The translations under genes were made by a program, and so were the position numbers. A stretch of DNA of 64,000 bases from Sulfurovum sp. Lineage in GTDB: Bacteria > Campylobacterota > Campylobacteria > Campylobacterales > Sulfurovaceae. Below the pieces are notes generated by a model, which was given only the letters and a program-made list of their open reading frames with translations, made no database searches and was not told where the DNA came from. The stretch lies in the NCBI GenBank assembly GCA_030949325.1, contig JAUZSQ010000110.1:81044-145043 (forward strand). Direction: 5' to 3'. This document shows positions 55,578 to 64,000 of the stretch, in pieces. Position 1 is the stretch's first letter. The number at the start of each line of letters is the position of its first letter.

Positions 55578-57018
55578 CCCCCTAAATAACCCCACCAACC
55601 CAATATTAAGCAAACTACTACATAGTTAAAAGCAGTAAAAACATCACATAAAAAAGTGATTTACTAACCAAGTATAGTAGTAGTTTTAGCTATAATAGCA
55701 CTATGAAAACAGAGCTTATTAATATAGAAAAATTACAAGAAACCATTATAAATCAAGCCCAAGAGAATAGTAGTCAAGAAAAAAGAATACAAACCCAACA
55801 AATTGAAATAAATTACCTAAAAGAAAAGATAGATTACCTCATACGCCAACAATTTACCTCCAAAAGTGAAAAACTAAACCCTAACCAACCAAGTCTGTTC
55901 GAAGATACTAAAGAGACAATCGAAGTAATAGAAGATGAAGAGATTGAAATAACATTTAAACGAAAGAAAGGTGGAAGAACTTCACCACCTAAAGAGTTAC
56001 CAAGAGTAAGAGTAGAACACGATATAGGTGATGAAGAGAAAGTGTGTAGTTGTGGTGACACAATGCATAGAGTAAAAGAGATAATATCAGAACAATACGA
56101 TATCGTACCTGCAAAGTTCCAAGTCATAGAAAATGTTCGGTTCGTATATGGCTGTAGATGTGGAGAAAAACCAGTGACCACAGCATTAGCCCCATTCATA
56201 CTCCCAAAGACACAAGTAACTGCTTCATTCTTAGCAACTATTGCCGTACAAAAATTTGAAGATGCATTGCCACTGTATAGACAAGCCAAAATATTTAAAA
56301 ATAGATTTGGGGTTCCATTTAGTGATACTACACTCTCCAATTGGATGATAAAAGCTTCTGAGAAACTCAAACCTTTTAAGCAGAGACTTAAAGAGAGACT
56401 CTTAGAGAATGAATATATACAAGCAGATGAGACTACACTACAAGTGGTGAATGCACACAAAAGCAAAGCAACGAAGAAATCCTATATATGGCTAGGTGTA
56501 GGAATGGATAAATATAAAGTAGTCTATATGCACTATGCCAACAATAGAAGTGCCGTAGTAGCCTCTGAACTCTTTAAAGGTTTTAATGGCTATCTCCAAA
56601 CAGATGGATATGCTGGATATAATGCTACAGTCCAAACAAATGATATGACACATTTAGCGTGTTGAGACTCACGCGAGGAGAAAGTTTGCAGATATAGTCA
56701 AATCAGGAGTCAGTGACCTAGAAAGTAAGCGTTATGCACAAGAAGCCATAATACTTATACAAAAACTCTATAAAATAGAAAGAGAAATCAAAGATGACCC
56801 TCCTGATAAAAAACTACTCATCAGAAAAGAGAAATCTCAAGCTATCATCAACACCATAAGAGAATGGATTAACACAAAGTTCTATAAAGCACAAGAACTT
56901 GCTGGGGCTATTGCTAAAGCATTTGTGTATCTTAATAATCAATTTGCTAAGTTAGAAGTCTATCTCACCGATGGCAGACTCAATATAGATAACAATGGAG
57001 CAGAAAACCATATAAGAC

Positions 57019-58419
57019 CATACCTTTCTACACAACTCAAAGTTCCATGCCCATCATATCCCCGATTTGCTCTTTAAAAGCAAAAAGAGCCTCAACATCG
57101 TAGATTTTTAAAACATTCATCATCTTCATAAAAACCCAAAGACCTGATAGTAAAGCAGGTGTTGTAAATTCTTTGTTCTTTTCAATAAGTCGTCCTGAGA
57201 GTTGCACTAAAAACTTTCTAACAGCAGGAGCATTTTTCTCTTCCGAACGCTCAATCTTCCAAACAAACAATGTAGCATACGAGACCACGAGAAGTCTTCT
57301 AAACAGAGCCATTGGAGTTTCTTGTTGCCAACTTTAAAGATTAAATCCAGAAGATTTTAAAAGTTTAAAATAGCTTTCTATTTTCCATCTATGATAATAC
57401 CAAGTACCAATAGTTGTGGCTGTTACCTCTTTGGGAACATTGCTCAAAAGCATCCATTGGGCAACAATATTATTGTCTTCATCAACCAATCTCTCTACCA
57501 CAAACCTTGCCTTAATACTTTTTCCTGCTGTGAAGATAGTTTTTCGCTTACCGTCCTCGTCAAGTACTGATTTGGTGGCATCTCTTCTTATAGTTCACCT
57601 CTATTTCATTGACAAATATCTTCACCTTTTGCATCTTTTTATCCACTTTATATTTAATGGTTTTAAGGTAGCTTCCTAGCGTTAATTCTTTTGCCAAATC
57701 TCCTTGTTTTACCTCTCTATCCTCGTCAGGCAGGTAAACTTTGTGATTTGATTTAGCTCGAATCAGATAGCACCAACCATTGGCTTCATACTCTCTCATT
57801 AAGGCTACACTATCTCCTTCTCGGTCAATAATATCAACCAACTCTTTTTCAAACTTATAATTTTCTCGTATGTATTTAGTTCTTTGAATCCAACTCCTCT
57901 AAATGCGTTAAGTTTGTATCAATATTGCTATCATAAGTGGAGTATATCTTCTCACTTGTTGCCAAGTTTTGGGCTAAGGCACCCAAAGGATTTCCCTTTC
58001 TCATCCATTGCCAATGAACCTTGCAAATCATACCCTATCTGTTTGGCATTCCCTTTCTTATTCTTAGTCACAAGTTCCTGTTTCTTTGTATGCTTTTATA
58101 GTCCAAATGTGTATCAATCATAGGCTACCAAGGTATAGTTACCTACTCTTTTATTACTTTCCTCTACTACCTCTGCTATGATGGGGTCATTGAGTGAGGA
58201 ATTGTTACTTCTTCATTATTATAAAATCGCCATGATGCTTGGACTTGACTCCATCCATCTGTCTCCAATACTAGGTTCATTCCACTTTGGCTTTTATGTT
58301 TTGTATTCATCTCACCTCTTACTAACTTCTCATATCTTTTTTAGTCTTTTATTCATGTCTTTTTCTTTTACTTGTATAATAGCACTTTTTCTTTTGAGTT
58401 AGTTGTGTAGAAAGGTATG
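57019..58419 (-). mobile_element. IS4-family element nested in the IS66 transposase gene
   Basis: 1401 bp. Perfect terminal inverted repeats of at least 19 bp: CATACCTTTCTACACAACT on the left and AGTTGTGTAGAAAGGTATG on the right. Flanked by an exact 8-bp direct repeat TATAAGAC at 57011-57018 and 58420-58427, the target duplication. Removing the element and one repeat restores IRP-MVLGRKNWLF of the IS66 transposase. Confidence 0.92.
57037..58310 (-). pseudogene. IS4-family transposase, multiple frameshifts
   Basis: Reads from ATG 58310 (MNTKHKSQSGMNLVLETDGW) to TAA/TAG near 57037, about 425 codons in several frames. IIDREGDSVALMREYEANGW is the second-Asp region of Tn5/IS4 transposases and YYHRWKIESYFKLLK gives the complete Y-(2)-R-(3)-E-(6)-K signature with the catalytic Glu. 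Frame breaks are more numerous than elsewhere, so real decay on top of sequencing error is possible. Confidence 0.78.
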
Positions 58420-58644
58420 TATAAGACCTATGGTACTAGGTAGGAAAGAATTGGTTATTTGCTACATCTGTTAAAGGTGCTGAGGCTATTGCTACTTGGT
58501 ATACTATTATTGAAACTGCAAAGGCGAATGGATTGGAACCATATCACTATTTGAAGTATCTTATGACTGAGTTTCCTTATTACCAAAGGGATGGTAGAGA
58601 TATTGAAGCGTTGTTACCTTGGAATGTAAGTGATGATGGGGTAG

Positions 58645-59979
58645 TTAGGATTTCTTAGGGGTTGGTGGGGTTATTATGGGGGTTACGTTTTCTATTCCTA
58701 ACAGCTCTCGTACCACTTGTCTGTCATCAAAAGGGTATTTCTTGCCCTTTATTTCTTGATACTCTTCATCCCCTTTTCCCAAAATAAGCAAAACTTCATT
58801 CTCTTGCAATGCTTCAAGTGCCATTTTAATCGCTAGTTTTCTGTCAGGTGTGGCTATGACACTGTCTTTGCCATGTAATCCTACCAAAATATCTTCTAGT
58901 ATATATTCTGCTACTTCATCACGAGGGTTATCCGAAGTCACATAAATTTTGTTGGCATAGCGTCCTGCGACTGCTCCCATGAGAGGACGTTTGGCTTTGT
59001 CACGGTTTCCCCCTGCACCAAATACTACAGAAATATCTCGGTCTTTCATGGAATCGAGTACGGCATACATTCCATCTTGCGTATGTGCAAAATCGACAAT
59101 AACCAAAGGATTTTGACTCACCACTTCCATGCGTCCTGCCACTCCTGCAAAATGTTCTACCACTTCACATATCTCTAATAAAGGTTTGTTTGTGAGCATC
59201 TTTACTGCACCAATAGATGCCATAAGATTAAACATATTAAACAAACCTACCATAGGAGAATGAAAAGTCTCTTCCACTTTGAGGTGCTTGATACCTGCGG
59301 TAATCCCATTGAGTAAAGAAAATGCTTGTACTTTAAATGTAGCAGGTTCATCTACGCCATAACTTTGTGCACCAATACGATTGTAAGTAATACTTTTGAG
59401 GTCATCTTTGTTGAGTAGTTTGGGTGATTCATCAGCAAAAAATAAACTTTTGACCCGTCTATATTCTTCTACCGTACCATGATAATCCAAGTGGTCAGAA
59501 GTAACATTCGTATGTATCTTTAAAGCAAACTTTAAGCCTTCGATACGGTTTTGTGCTATGGCATGGGAACTCACTTCCATGATAAAATATGCACAACCCA
59601 TCATAGAACACTGCTTCATATTATAAAGCGTTTCCAAAATAGAAGGCGTGGTCATACTTTTATCTTCTATACGCACTTCATTGGCAAAAAGTCCTCGTGT
59701 CCCTTGTAAAGCAGGAGATTCTCCCAAGTCCAACAAAAAGGAATAAATACCTGCTGTCACCGTAGTCTTGCCATTGGTACCTGTGACACCCACTACTTTC
59801 ATAGCAGATAAATCCCAAAAACTGAGCAATGCCTCAGGACTTATATAGGTAGGTTTTTCTTCAAGTTTATCATAATAAGGGGTATTTTGAGAGGTTTTCA
59901 AAAACAAGGTTTGACTGTCTATGTCGCTGGTATCATCACTAATATATTGATATTCATCTTTGTCTAAAGGTATTTTCAC
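58645..59979 (-). CDS. murE: UDP-N-acetylmuramyl tripeptide synthetase, C-terminus altered by the IS66 end
   Basis: 444 residues. Mur ligase features: VVGVTGTNGKTTVTAGIYSF, MEVSSHAIAQNRIEGL, HTNVTSDHLDYHGTVEEY, YVTSDNPRDE (the DNPR motif for meso-diaminopimelate) and LILGKGDEEYQ. It adds meso-DAP to UDP-MurNAc-L-Ala-D-Glu. The last 13 residues (VTPIITPPTPKKS) and the stop codon are encoded by the right end of the IS66 element, replacing the natural tail after ELLGIEN. The catalytic part is complete, so it should still work. ATG overlaps the upstream stop by 4 bp. Confidence 0.93.
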   Translation of the reverse strand: MKIPLDKDEYQYISDDTSDIDSQTLFLKTSQNTPYYDKLEEKPTYISPEALLSFWDLSAMKVVGVTGTNGKTTVTAGIYSFLLDLGESPALQGTRGLFANEVRIEDKSMTTPSILETLYNMKQCSMMGCAYFIMEVSSHAIAQNRIEGLKFALKIHTNVTSDHLDYHGTVEEYRRVKSLFFADESPKLLNKDDLKSITYNRIGAQSYGVDEPATFKVQAFSLLNGITAGIKHLKVEETFHSPMVGLFNMFNLMASIGAVKMLTNKPLLEICEVVEHFAGVAGRMEVVSQNPLVIVDFAHTQDGMYAVLDSMKDRDISVVFGAGGNRDKAKRPLMGAVAGRYANKIYVTSDNPRDEVAEYILEDILVGLHGKDSVIATPDRKLAIKMALEALQENEVLLILGKGDEEYQEIKGKKYPFDDRQVVRELLGIENVTPIITPPTPKKS

Positions 59980-60557
59980 GTTGATACTCCCTGTATAAGA
60001 TGATACAAGCCAAGTACCTCTTGGTCATTGCCAAAAAGATGGCTAGACCTATCTAAGTATCCCAATGCCATTTCATCAAAGCCTTCTTCACATAGTTGGG
60101 TCACAAAGTCTATAAATTCATCTTTACTACTAATAATAACCTTCGTAGAAAACATAATATCTTCAAACGTTCTCTTGAAACTTCCTCTGCTTTTGACTAA
60201 GGCAAGAAAATCATAATACCTAATGCCTTCACCATATTCTAACTGCTCTTCTCTAGGGTCTAAAATCTGTTTTTGTATCTCTTCTTTGGCAGCATCAATA
60301 TTTTCGATGAGACCATTGATAATATCAAAGGCATCACTCTTTTCATCTTTGATGAGTTGATAATAGTCAAAAAGTGCCTGTGCTTCTTCTGCATTTTCTA
60401 TACCTAAATCACTCAAGTAGATACCTACTTTTGCTTCATCTAGGCTAGGATTACTTTCAAATATAAATCCATAACTTCTCAATGCATGGGTATATTTACC
60501 TTCCAAAAAAGCTTCTTCTGCTTTTTCCAAAAGGTCTTCTTGATGTGATTTTTGCAT
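59976..60557 (-). CDS. TPR-like helical protein, conserved next to murE
   Basis: 193 residues, acidic and helical, no membrane segments. The start EDLLEKAEEAFLEGKYTHAL, then SYGFIFESNPSLDEAKVGIY, has the TPR rhythm; the rest is less regular. In Campylobacter a similar-sized protein of unknown function (Cj1640) lies between murE and the NifU-like gene, so the order is conserved. Overlaps murE by 4 bp (ATGA) and follows the NifU-like gene by 1 bp. Function unknown. Confidence 0.75.
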   Translation of the reverse strand: MQKSHQEDLLEKAEEAFLEGKYTHALRSYGFIFESNPSLDEAKVGIYLSDLGIENAEEAQALFDYYQLIKDEKSDAFDIINGLIENIDAAKEEIQKQILDPREEQLEYGEGIRYYDFLALVKSRGSFKRTFEDIMFSTKVIISSKDEFIDFVTQLCEEGFDEMALGYLDRSSHLFGNDQEVLGLYHLIQGVST

Positions 60558-60558
60558 T

Positions 60559-60837
60559 TTAGCTCAATTGGTCTAATTTATCTTCAAAACCATGGGGTAC
60601 ATTCACGACGCTAATCTCTGGGTGAATCAGTGTTTGCATTTGTCTCTCGACACCAAACTTAATCGTCGTACCCGAACTTCCACATCCGACACAAGCCCCT
60701 TGTAACTGTACATAGACTTTACCTTCTTTGATTTCAAGAAGGGTTATGTCTCCACCATCGAGCTTAATAGATGGTCTTACTTTTTCTATTACACCTATGA
60801 CTGCTGGTTCTAACTCTTCATCTGTAAATGGAATCAC
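60559..60837 (-). CDS. NifU C-terminal domain protein (Fe-S cluster carrier)
   Basis: 92 residues. The CxxC pair is in GACVGCGSSGTTIKFGVERQ, preceded by VRPSIKLDGGDITLLEIKEG, the standard Nfu fold. It would carry an Fe-S cluster to target proteins; complex I and radical SAM proteins in this window are possible clients. First gene of the operon with murE; AAGGAGATAAAG precedes its ATG. Confidence 0.88.
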   Translation of the reverse strand: MIPFTDEELEPAVIGVIEKVRPSIKLDGGDITLLEIKEGKVYVQLQGACVGCGSSGTTIKFGVERQMQTLIHPEISVVNVPHGFEDKLDQLS

Positions 60838-60915
60838 TTTATCTCCTTAAATAGTCTCTATTATCTATAGGGACTTCATTATGAATATTATAACCAAAAT
60901 CCTAGTAAACTACGA

Positions 60916-60921
60916 TATAAT
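60916..60921 (+). promoter_or_regulatory. -10 box upstream of the 97-residue protein gene
   Basis: TATAAT in CTACGATATAATTAAG, 31 bp before the ATG at 60952. No good -35 hexamer is visible. Confidence 0.4.
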
Positions 60922-60951
60922 TAAGATACATTTAGAAGAAAAGGATATACC

Positions 60952-61245
60952 ATGTACATTCAATTTGGTGCATACAAAATAAGAACCCATGAACTAGACA
61001 ATAAACTCTCCGTACAAGTCACATCAGATTTGGGGAAAGTCCACTTAAAAACAGAAGACAAGCATACTCCAAATTTTCCTAATGAAATGTGCTTTTATAT
61101 GGAAAGTCCAGAAAAATCGCCTCAAGAAAAAGGGTTAAAAAGATATTCATTTGGGGATTATAGTTATATTGTGGGTATCAATTATCAAGGTGAGTTATGT
61201 CTGTTTCATAGTATCAAACTCTCAGTAAACAAGAAGAGTGATTGA
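60952..61245 (+). CDS. Small protein of unknown function
   Basis: 97 residues, no signal peptide or membrane segment. Mixed-charge, beta-rich composition (MYIQFGAYKIRTHELDNKLS, then YSFGDYSYIVGINYQGELCL). No family recognised. It has AAAAGGAT before the ATG and a TATAAT box, so a real single-gene transcript is likely. Convergent with rplQ, from which it is separated by a strong hairpin. Confidence 0.6.
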   Translation: MYIQFGAYKIRTHELDNKLSVQVTSDLGKVHLKTEDKHTPNFPNEMCFYMESPEKSPQEKGLKRYSFGDYSYIVGINYQGELCLFHSIKLSVNKKSD

Positions 61246-61300
61246 TGATATAGATACATTAACCTTATCATTTTTGGCTGAACCTAAAGCCTAAGAAGTA

Positions 61301-61325
61301 CTACTTAAGGTCAGACCTTAAGTAG
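61301..61325. terminator. Hairpin between convergent transcripts
   Basis: CTACTTAAGGTC and its exact reverse complement GACCTTAAGTAG flank a single A: a 25-base perfect inverted repeat downstream of rplQ and of the small gene at 60952. Neither side has a T-tract, so termination efficiency is uncertain. Confidence 0.5.
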
Positions 61326-61341
61326 CGTTGCCAATCAACAA

Positions 61342-61696
61342 TTATACAAGTTCTATAATTGCCATAGGTGCTTTGCATCACCTTTTCTCATACGCGTTTT
61401 GATGATTCTGGTGTATCCACCAGTTCTCTCAGCATATTTTGGTGCAATGTCATTTACGATAGTATTTGTACATGCTTTGTGTTGTAACATTGCAAAAATA
61501 GCACGATGTGCATTAAAATCACCACTTGAAGCTTTGGTAATAAGCTTTTCATAGTAGCTTCTAAGCTCTTTGGCTTTTTGGCAATGTTGTCTCTATTCTA
61601 CCCTCTTTTGTCAACGCAATAGAAAGGTTTTTAAGAAGTGCTTGCTCTGTGAGAAGACGTTCTATTTAATTTACGGTAACCATGCTTATGTCTCAT
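61342..61696 (-). CDS. rplQ: Ribosomal protein L17 (frameshifts)
   Basis: About 117 residues, reconstructed from three frames: [17 protein letters not shown], then [59 protein letters not shown], and the end MAIIELV with TAA at 61342-61344. All are characteristic of L17. It is the last gene of the rpsM-rpsK-rpsD-rpoA-rplQ operon. The indels must be sequencing errors because the gene is essential. Confidence 0.88.
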
Positions 61697-61725
61697 GTTC
61701 GTCCTTTATATTAAAACCTAAAGCC

Positions 61726-62734
61726 CTATGCTCTAAGTTGTTCTAATTTCTTTACAAGATTGACACGCATTACATCGGAAAGGTCAAAATCACTACCAAA
61801 CCCATGCTCTACAAGACAATCATTGATTTCATCTAAAGATTTTTTACCAAGATTCTTGATATTTTTAATCTCATTTTCACTCATAAGTACCAATTCACCC
61901 AAGTACTTCATTCCTGCTCTATCAAGAGAGTTAAATGACCTAGCACTCAATCCCAAGCTATCTACTGTGACCATAAAAGGCTTCAACTCACTGTCATCAC
62001 TACTTCTTTTGACAGGCGTAGTAGGAATATCCAAATCAAGTACCGTGTTAAACACAGAAAGTTGCTTATTCATCACTTCTAAGGCATTGGTAAATGCTTC
62101 TACTGGACCAATTTGACCATCGGTCTCGATGTCAAAAATAATCTTTTCAAAGTTAGGATTGTCTTCTACAAGCACAGGCTCAACTCTATAGTTGGCTTTT
62201 TCTTGCTGGTGTAAAGAAGGCATCTAACGCAATAGCATCTCTCCCTCAACATCATCCCTAAGGTCTTCACTTGGCACATATCCAATACCTTTTGAGATGA
62301 CTACAGTAAAAGTTTAGTTGGGCATCTTCATTGAGCGTGGCTAAAGGTAAATTACCGTTAACTACTTCAATTTCATCGTTATTAAGGTCTTGTGCTGTCA
62401 CATCTTTGTGACCAGAGAAACTGTACTTTAACTCAACCCTATCACTTTCATCTTTAATTTTAAAACGAATGTTTTTAAAAGGTTAATAATAAATACAGCA
62501 ACATCTTCATGCATACCTCTAATGTTGTCAAACTCATGTGCAGCACCTTCAATCTTGACAGAAATAGGTGCATACGCCGATAGAAGAACCCAAAATAAGT
62601 CTTCTTAACGGATGTGCGAGTGTGACAGCATAACCACTTTCAAACGGGTAAGCAATAATCTCTGCACGATTGGCAGAGATTTCGTTTACTTCGACTTCAG
62701 TGGGCATAAATGGTGCAATTTTAATTTCTCTCAT
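61726..62734 (-). CDS. rpoA: RNA polymerase alpha subunit (frameshifts in the middle)
   Basis: About 336 residues over the full span. N-terminal frame: [20 protein letters not shown] and [20 protein letters not shown]-terminal frame: [20 protein letters not shown] and the C-terminal domain [35 protein letters not shown]. The part at about 62224-62548 is split by at least two indels, readable as fragments. The C-terminal domain binds promoter UP elements and activators. Confidence 0.92.
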
Positions 62735-62754
62735 TAACCTAGCCTTTACTAAGA

Positions 62755-63386
62755 TTATTTAGAGTATAGCTCAACGATTGGGCGCTCTTCAACTGGTATT
62801 TTTATCTCTTCTCTCTCTGGAACTCTTGTAAATAGACCAAAAAGTTTTCTTTGTCCATATCTACCCATTCAACCATGCCGTTTGGTTTGTAAGCTCAACT
62901 GCTCTTCCAATTTGAACGTTTGTTTTAGATTTTCTCTAATTTCAATTTTTTGACCTGCTTTGACTCTAAAAGAAGGAATATCTACTCTCTTACCATCAAC
63001 AAGTACATGACCGTGATTCGTGAATTGTCTAGCAGACGCTCTAGTCGTTGCAAAACCCATTCTATATACCACATTGTCAAGTCTTTGCTCCAAAGAAAGT
63101 TGAATAAGGATTGCACCTGTATTTCCATCTTTTGAGTTGGCTTCTTTGTTGTACAAGGCTCTAAATTGTTTCTCAGAAACACCATACATAAATTTAGCTT
63201 TTTGCTTTTCTTGAAGTTGAAGACCATATTCTGAAATCTTTGTTCTTCTTTGACCATGTTGCCCTGGAGCATAAGGTCTTTTTTCTAAAGCAGATTTACC
63301 AGCAAGTCTTCGCTCCACCTTTTAATCCTAAATCAACGCCAAAGTCTTCTTTCTAGTCTCTCAACTGGACCTCTATATCTTGCCAT
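62755..63386 (-). CDS. rpsD: Ribosomal protein S4 (frameshifts at both ends)
   Basis: About 208 residues from ATG 63386 ([14 protein letters not shown]) to TAA 62755. The middle frame has [39 protein letters not shown] and the S4 domain [19 protein letters not shown]. The end, [18 protein letters not shown] to VELYSK, is in another frame. It nucleates assembly of the small ribosomal subunit and represses its own operon in other bacteria. The start lies 2 bp after the rpsK stop. Confidence 0.92.
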
Positions 63387-63388
63387 GC

Positions 63389-63762
63389 TTATACCCTTCT
63401 CTTCTTAGGTGGACGACAACCGTTGTGTGGAAGTGGTGTAATATCTTTCAAAGATGTTACTCTAATTCCTTCAGTTGCACCAATTGCTTTAACAGCTGTA
63501 TCTCTACCAGAACAGGACCTTGTACTTTAATCCCAACTTCTTTGACACCATTATCCATTGCTTTTTTCATCGCATCAGCTACTGCTTCAGTCACTGCACA
63601 AAGGCGTAGATTTCTTGCTACCTTTGAATCCTAGTGAACCAGCAGAACTCCAAGCGATAACATTTCCCATTTCGTCAGTCACAGTAATTACCGTGTTGTT
63701 AAAGTAGGCTGCGATATACACAACTGCTCTTGCTATACTTTTTTTTGCTTTTTCTTAGCCAT
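63389..63762 (-). CDS. rpsK: Ribosomal protein S11 (frameshifts)
   Basis: About 124 to 130 residues. Start ATG 63762 with AGGAGTAATTT upstream. Readable parts: [31 protein letters not shown], and the end [20 protein letters not shown] then PKKRRV, TAA at 63389-63391. Several one-base gaps break the frame. S11 lies in the platform of the small subunit. Confidence 0.88.
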
Positions 63763-63772
63763 AAATTACTCC

Positions 63773-64000
63773 TTATCTTGCGCCGACGGTTTTACGTTTT
63801 ACCCTTGCGAGTACGTGCATTTGTCTTTGTTTTTTGTCCACGACAAGGTAAACCTCTTCTGTGTCTAATGCCTCTGTAGCTTCCTAAGTCCATAAGTGCT
63901 TTAATATCTAAAGTTACTTTTTTTCTCAGGTCACCTTCAACCATAATATTCTCTTGAATATCATTACGAATCAATCTTGCTTGTGCATCTGTCAGTGCGT
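63773..64000 (-). CDS. rpsM: Ribosomal protein S13 (partial, frameshift near the end)
   Basis: The C-terminal two thirds of S13: [52 protein letters not shown], and after a frame change RKTVGAR with TAA at 63773-63775. The N-terminus is outside the window. S13 contacts the 50S subunit and tRNA in the ribosomal P site. Confidence 0.92.

Larger units (their letters stand above)
55703..58658 (+). pseudogene. IS66-family transposase, split by a nested IS and a frameshift
   Basis: N-terminal part 55703-57018: a coiled coil, zinc-binding CSCGDTMHRVKE with GCRCGEK, then the DDE core with QADETTLQV and LQTDGYAGYNA; a frame change near 56655; then DNNGAENHIRP. The C-terminal part resumes at 58428 after the nested element: LGRKNWLFATSVKGAEAIAT (one more indel), ETAKANGLEPYHYLKYL, TAG at 58656-58658. 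The nested insertion falls inside the conserved IRPMVLGRKNWLFA region, so no functional protein can be made. Confidence 0.85.
55574..58686 (+). mobile_element. IS66-family element, interrupted by an IS4-family element
   Basis: Left end GTAACCCCCTAAATAACCCC and right end (as its reverse complement) GTAACCCCCATAATAACCCC, both continuing ACCAACCC, form imperfect inverted repeats starting with the GTAA typical of IS66. Length 3113 bp; without the nested element and its target duplication about 1.7 kb, with one transposase gene only, which fits the ISBst12-type subgroup lacking tnpA/tnpB. The 8-bp flanks (ATTTTTTT left, GTTTTCTA right) do not match, so no target duplication is seen. Confidence 0.85.

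Noticed and set aside
55834..56466. 210-codon minus-strand ORF opposite the IS66 transposase
   Set aside because: Antisense shadow of a well-supported transposase; serine-rich low-complexity translation without any motif.
55566..58694. 8-bp target duplication around the IS66-family element
   Set aside because: The flanks ATTTTTTT and GTTTTCTA do not match, so no duplication is claimed.
1..64000. CRISPR arrays
   Set aside because: No regularly spaced short direct repeats were seen; the only large repeats are the 3.3-kb duplication, the SYLF paralogues and the AAA/TOPRIM pairs.

Overview
The window is an AT-rich bacterial chromosome segment that reads as Campylobacterota (Epsilonproteobacteria), most like the Sulfurovum/Sulfurimonas side of the group. 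The grounds are a 14-gene-type complex I operon in which the usual NADH-binding NuoE/NuoF are missing and a Helicobacter/Campylobacter-style short NuoE-like protein is present, the order NifU-like / TPR-like protein / murE, the neighbours prmA-ftsH, and T-rich promoters with TGnTAAAAT-type -10 boxes. This placement comes from gene content, not from a phylogeny.

Layout. 1-4512: an N-acetylglucosamine PTS locus (nagA end, a lipoprotein, EIIA, a tiny membrane ORF, EIICB, and an HPr-Enzyme I fusion). 4591-7363: an AAA+ ATPase, a DinJ/YafQ-type toxin-antitoxin pair and a rhodanese. 7550-22555: nuoA-D plus the NuoE-like gene, then a terminator-like hairpin, a second (internally deleted) toxin-antitoxin module and an antisense FAD oxidoreductase, then nuoG-N. 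22583-25406: miaA, pssA, a UbiA/MqnP prenyltransferase and small proteins. 25459-29143: tRNA-Arg(GCG) followed by two consecutive P-loop ATPase genes behind a consensus promoter with an inverted repeat. 29144-34258: M15 peptidase, secreted VWA protein, radical SAM protein, three tandem SYLF/YSC84 proteins and a small coiled-coil protein. 34269-41378 (minus strand): hisH, then two copies of an AAA-ATPase/TOPRIM-like gene pair, then hisA, prmA and ftsH, all overlapping or tightly spaced. 41468-55577: an LPS/surface-glycan locus with heptosyltransferase, acyltransferase, TagD-like and CDP-glycerol phosphotransferase-like genes, O-antigen ligase and a kinase-glycosyltransferase fusion, containing a large near-identical repeat of about 3.3 kb. 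55574-58686: an IS66-family element broken by an IS4-family element with an 8-bp target duplication. 58645-60837: murE, TPR-like protein, NifU-like protein. 61342-64000: rplQ-rpoA-rpsD-rpsK-rpsM.

Many reading frames are broken by one-base indels, often in homopolymers, including essential genes (rpoA, rpsD, rpsK, rplQ, hisA, nuoG, nuoL). In the 3.3-kb repeat the breaks fall in different genes in the two copies. The simplest reading is uncorrected sequencing indels rather than real pseudogenes, so broken genes are annotated over their full reconstructed span.

The most interesting content is the duplicated AAA/TOPRIM-like pair placed exactly at the hisH-hisA boundary and translationally coupled to hisA. 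It resembles two-gene anti-phage ATPase/TOPRIM systems (OLD-like, PARIS-like) but matches none that can be named with certainty. A second candidate is the two-ATPase island behind tRNA-Arg.
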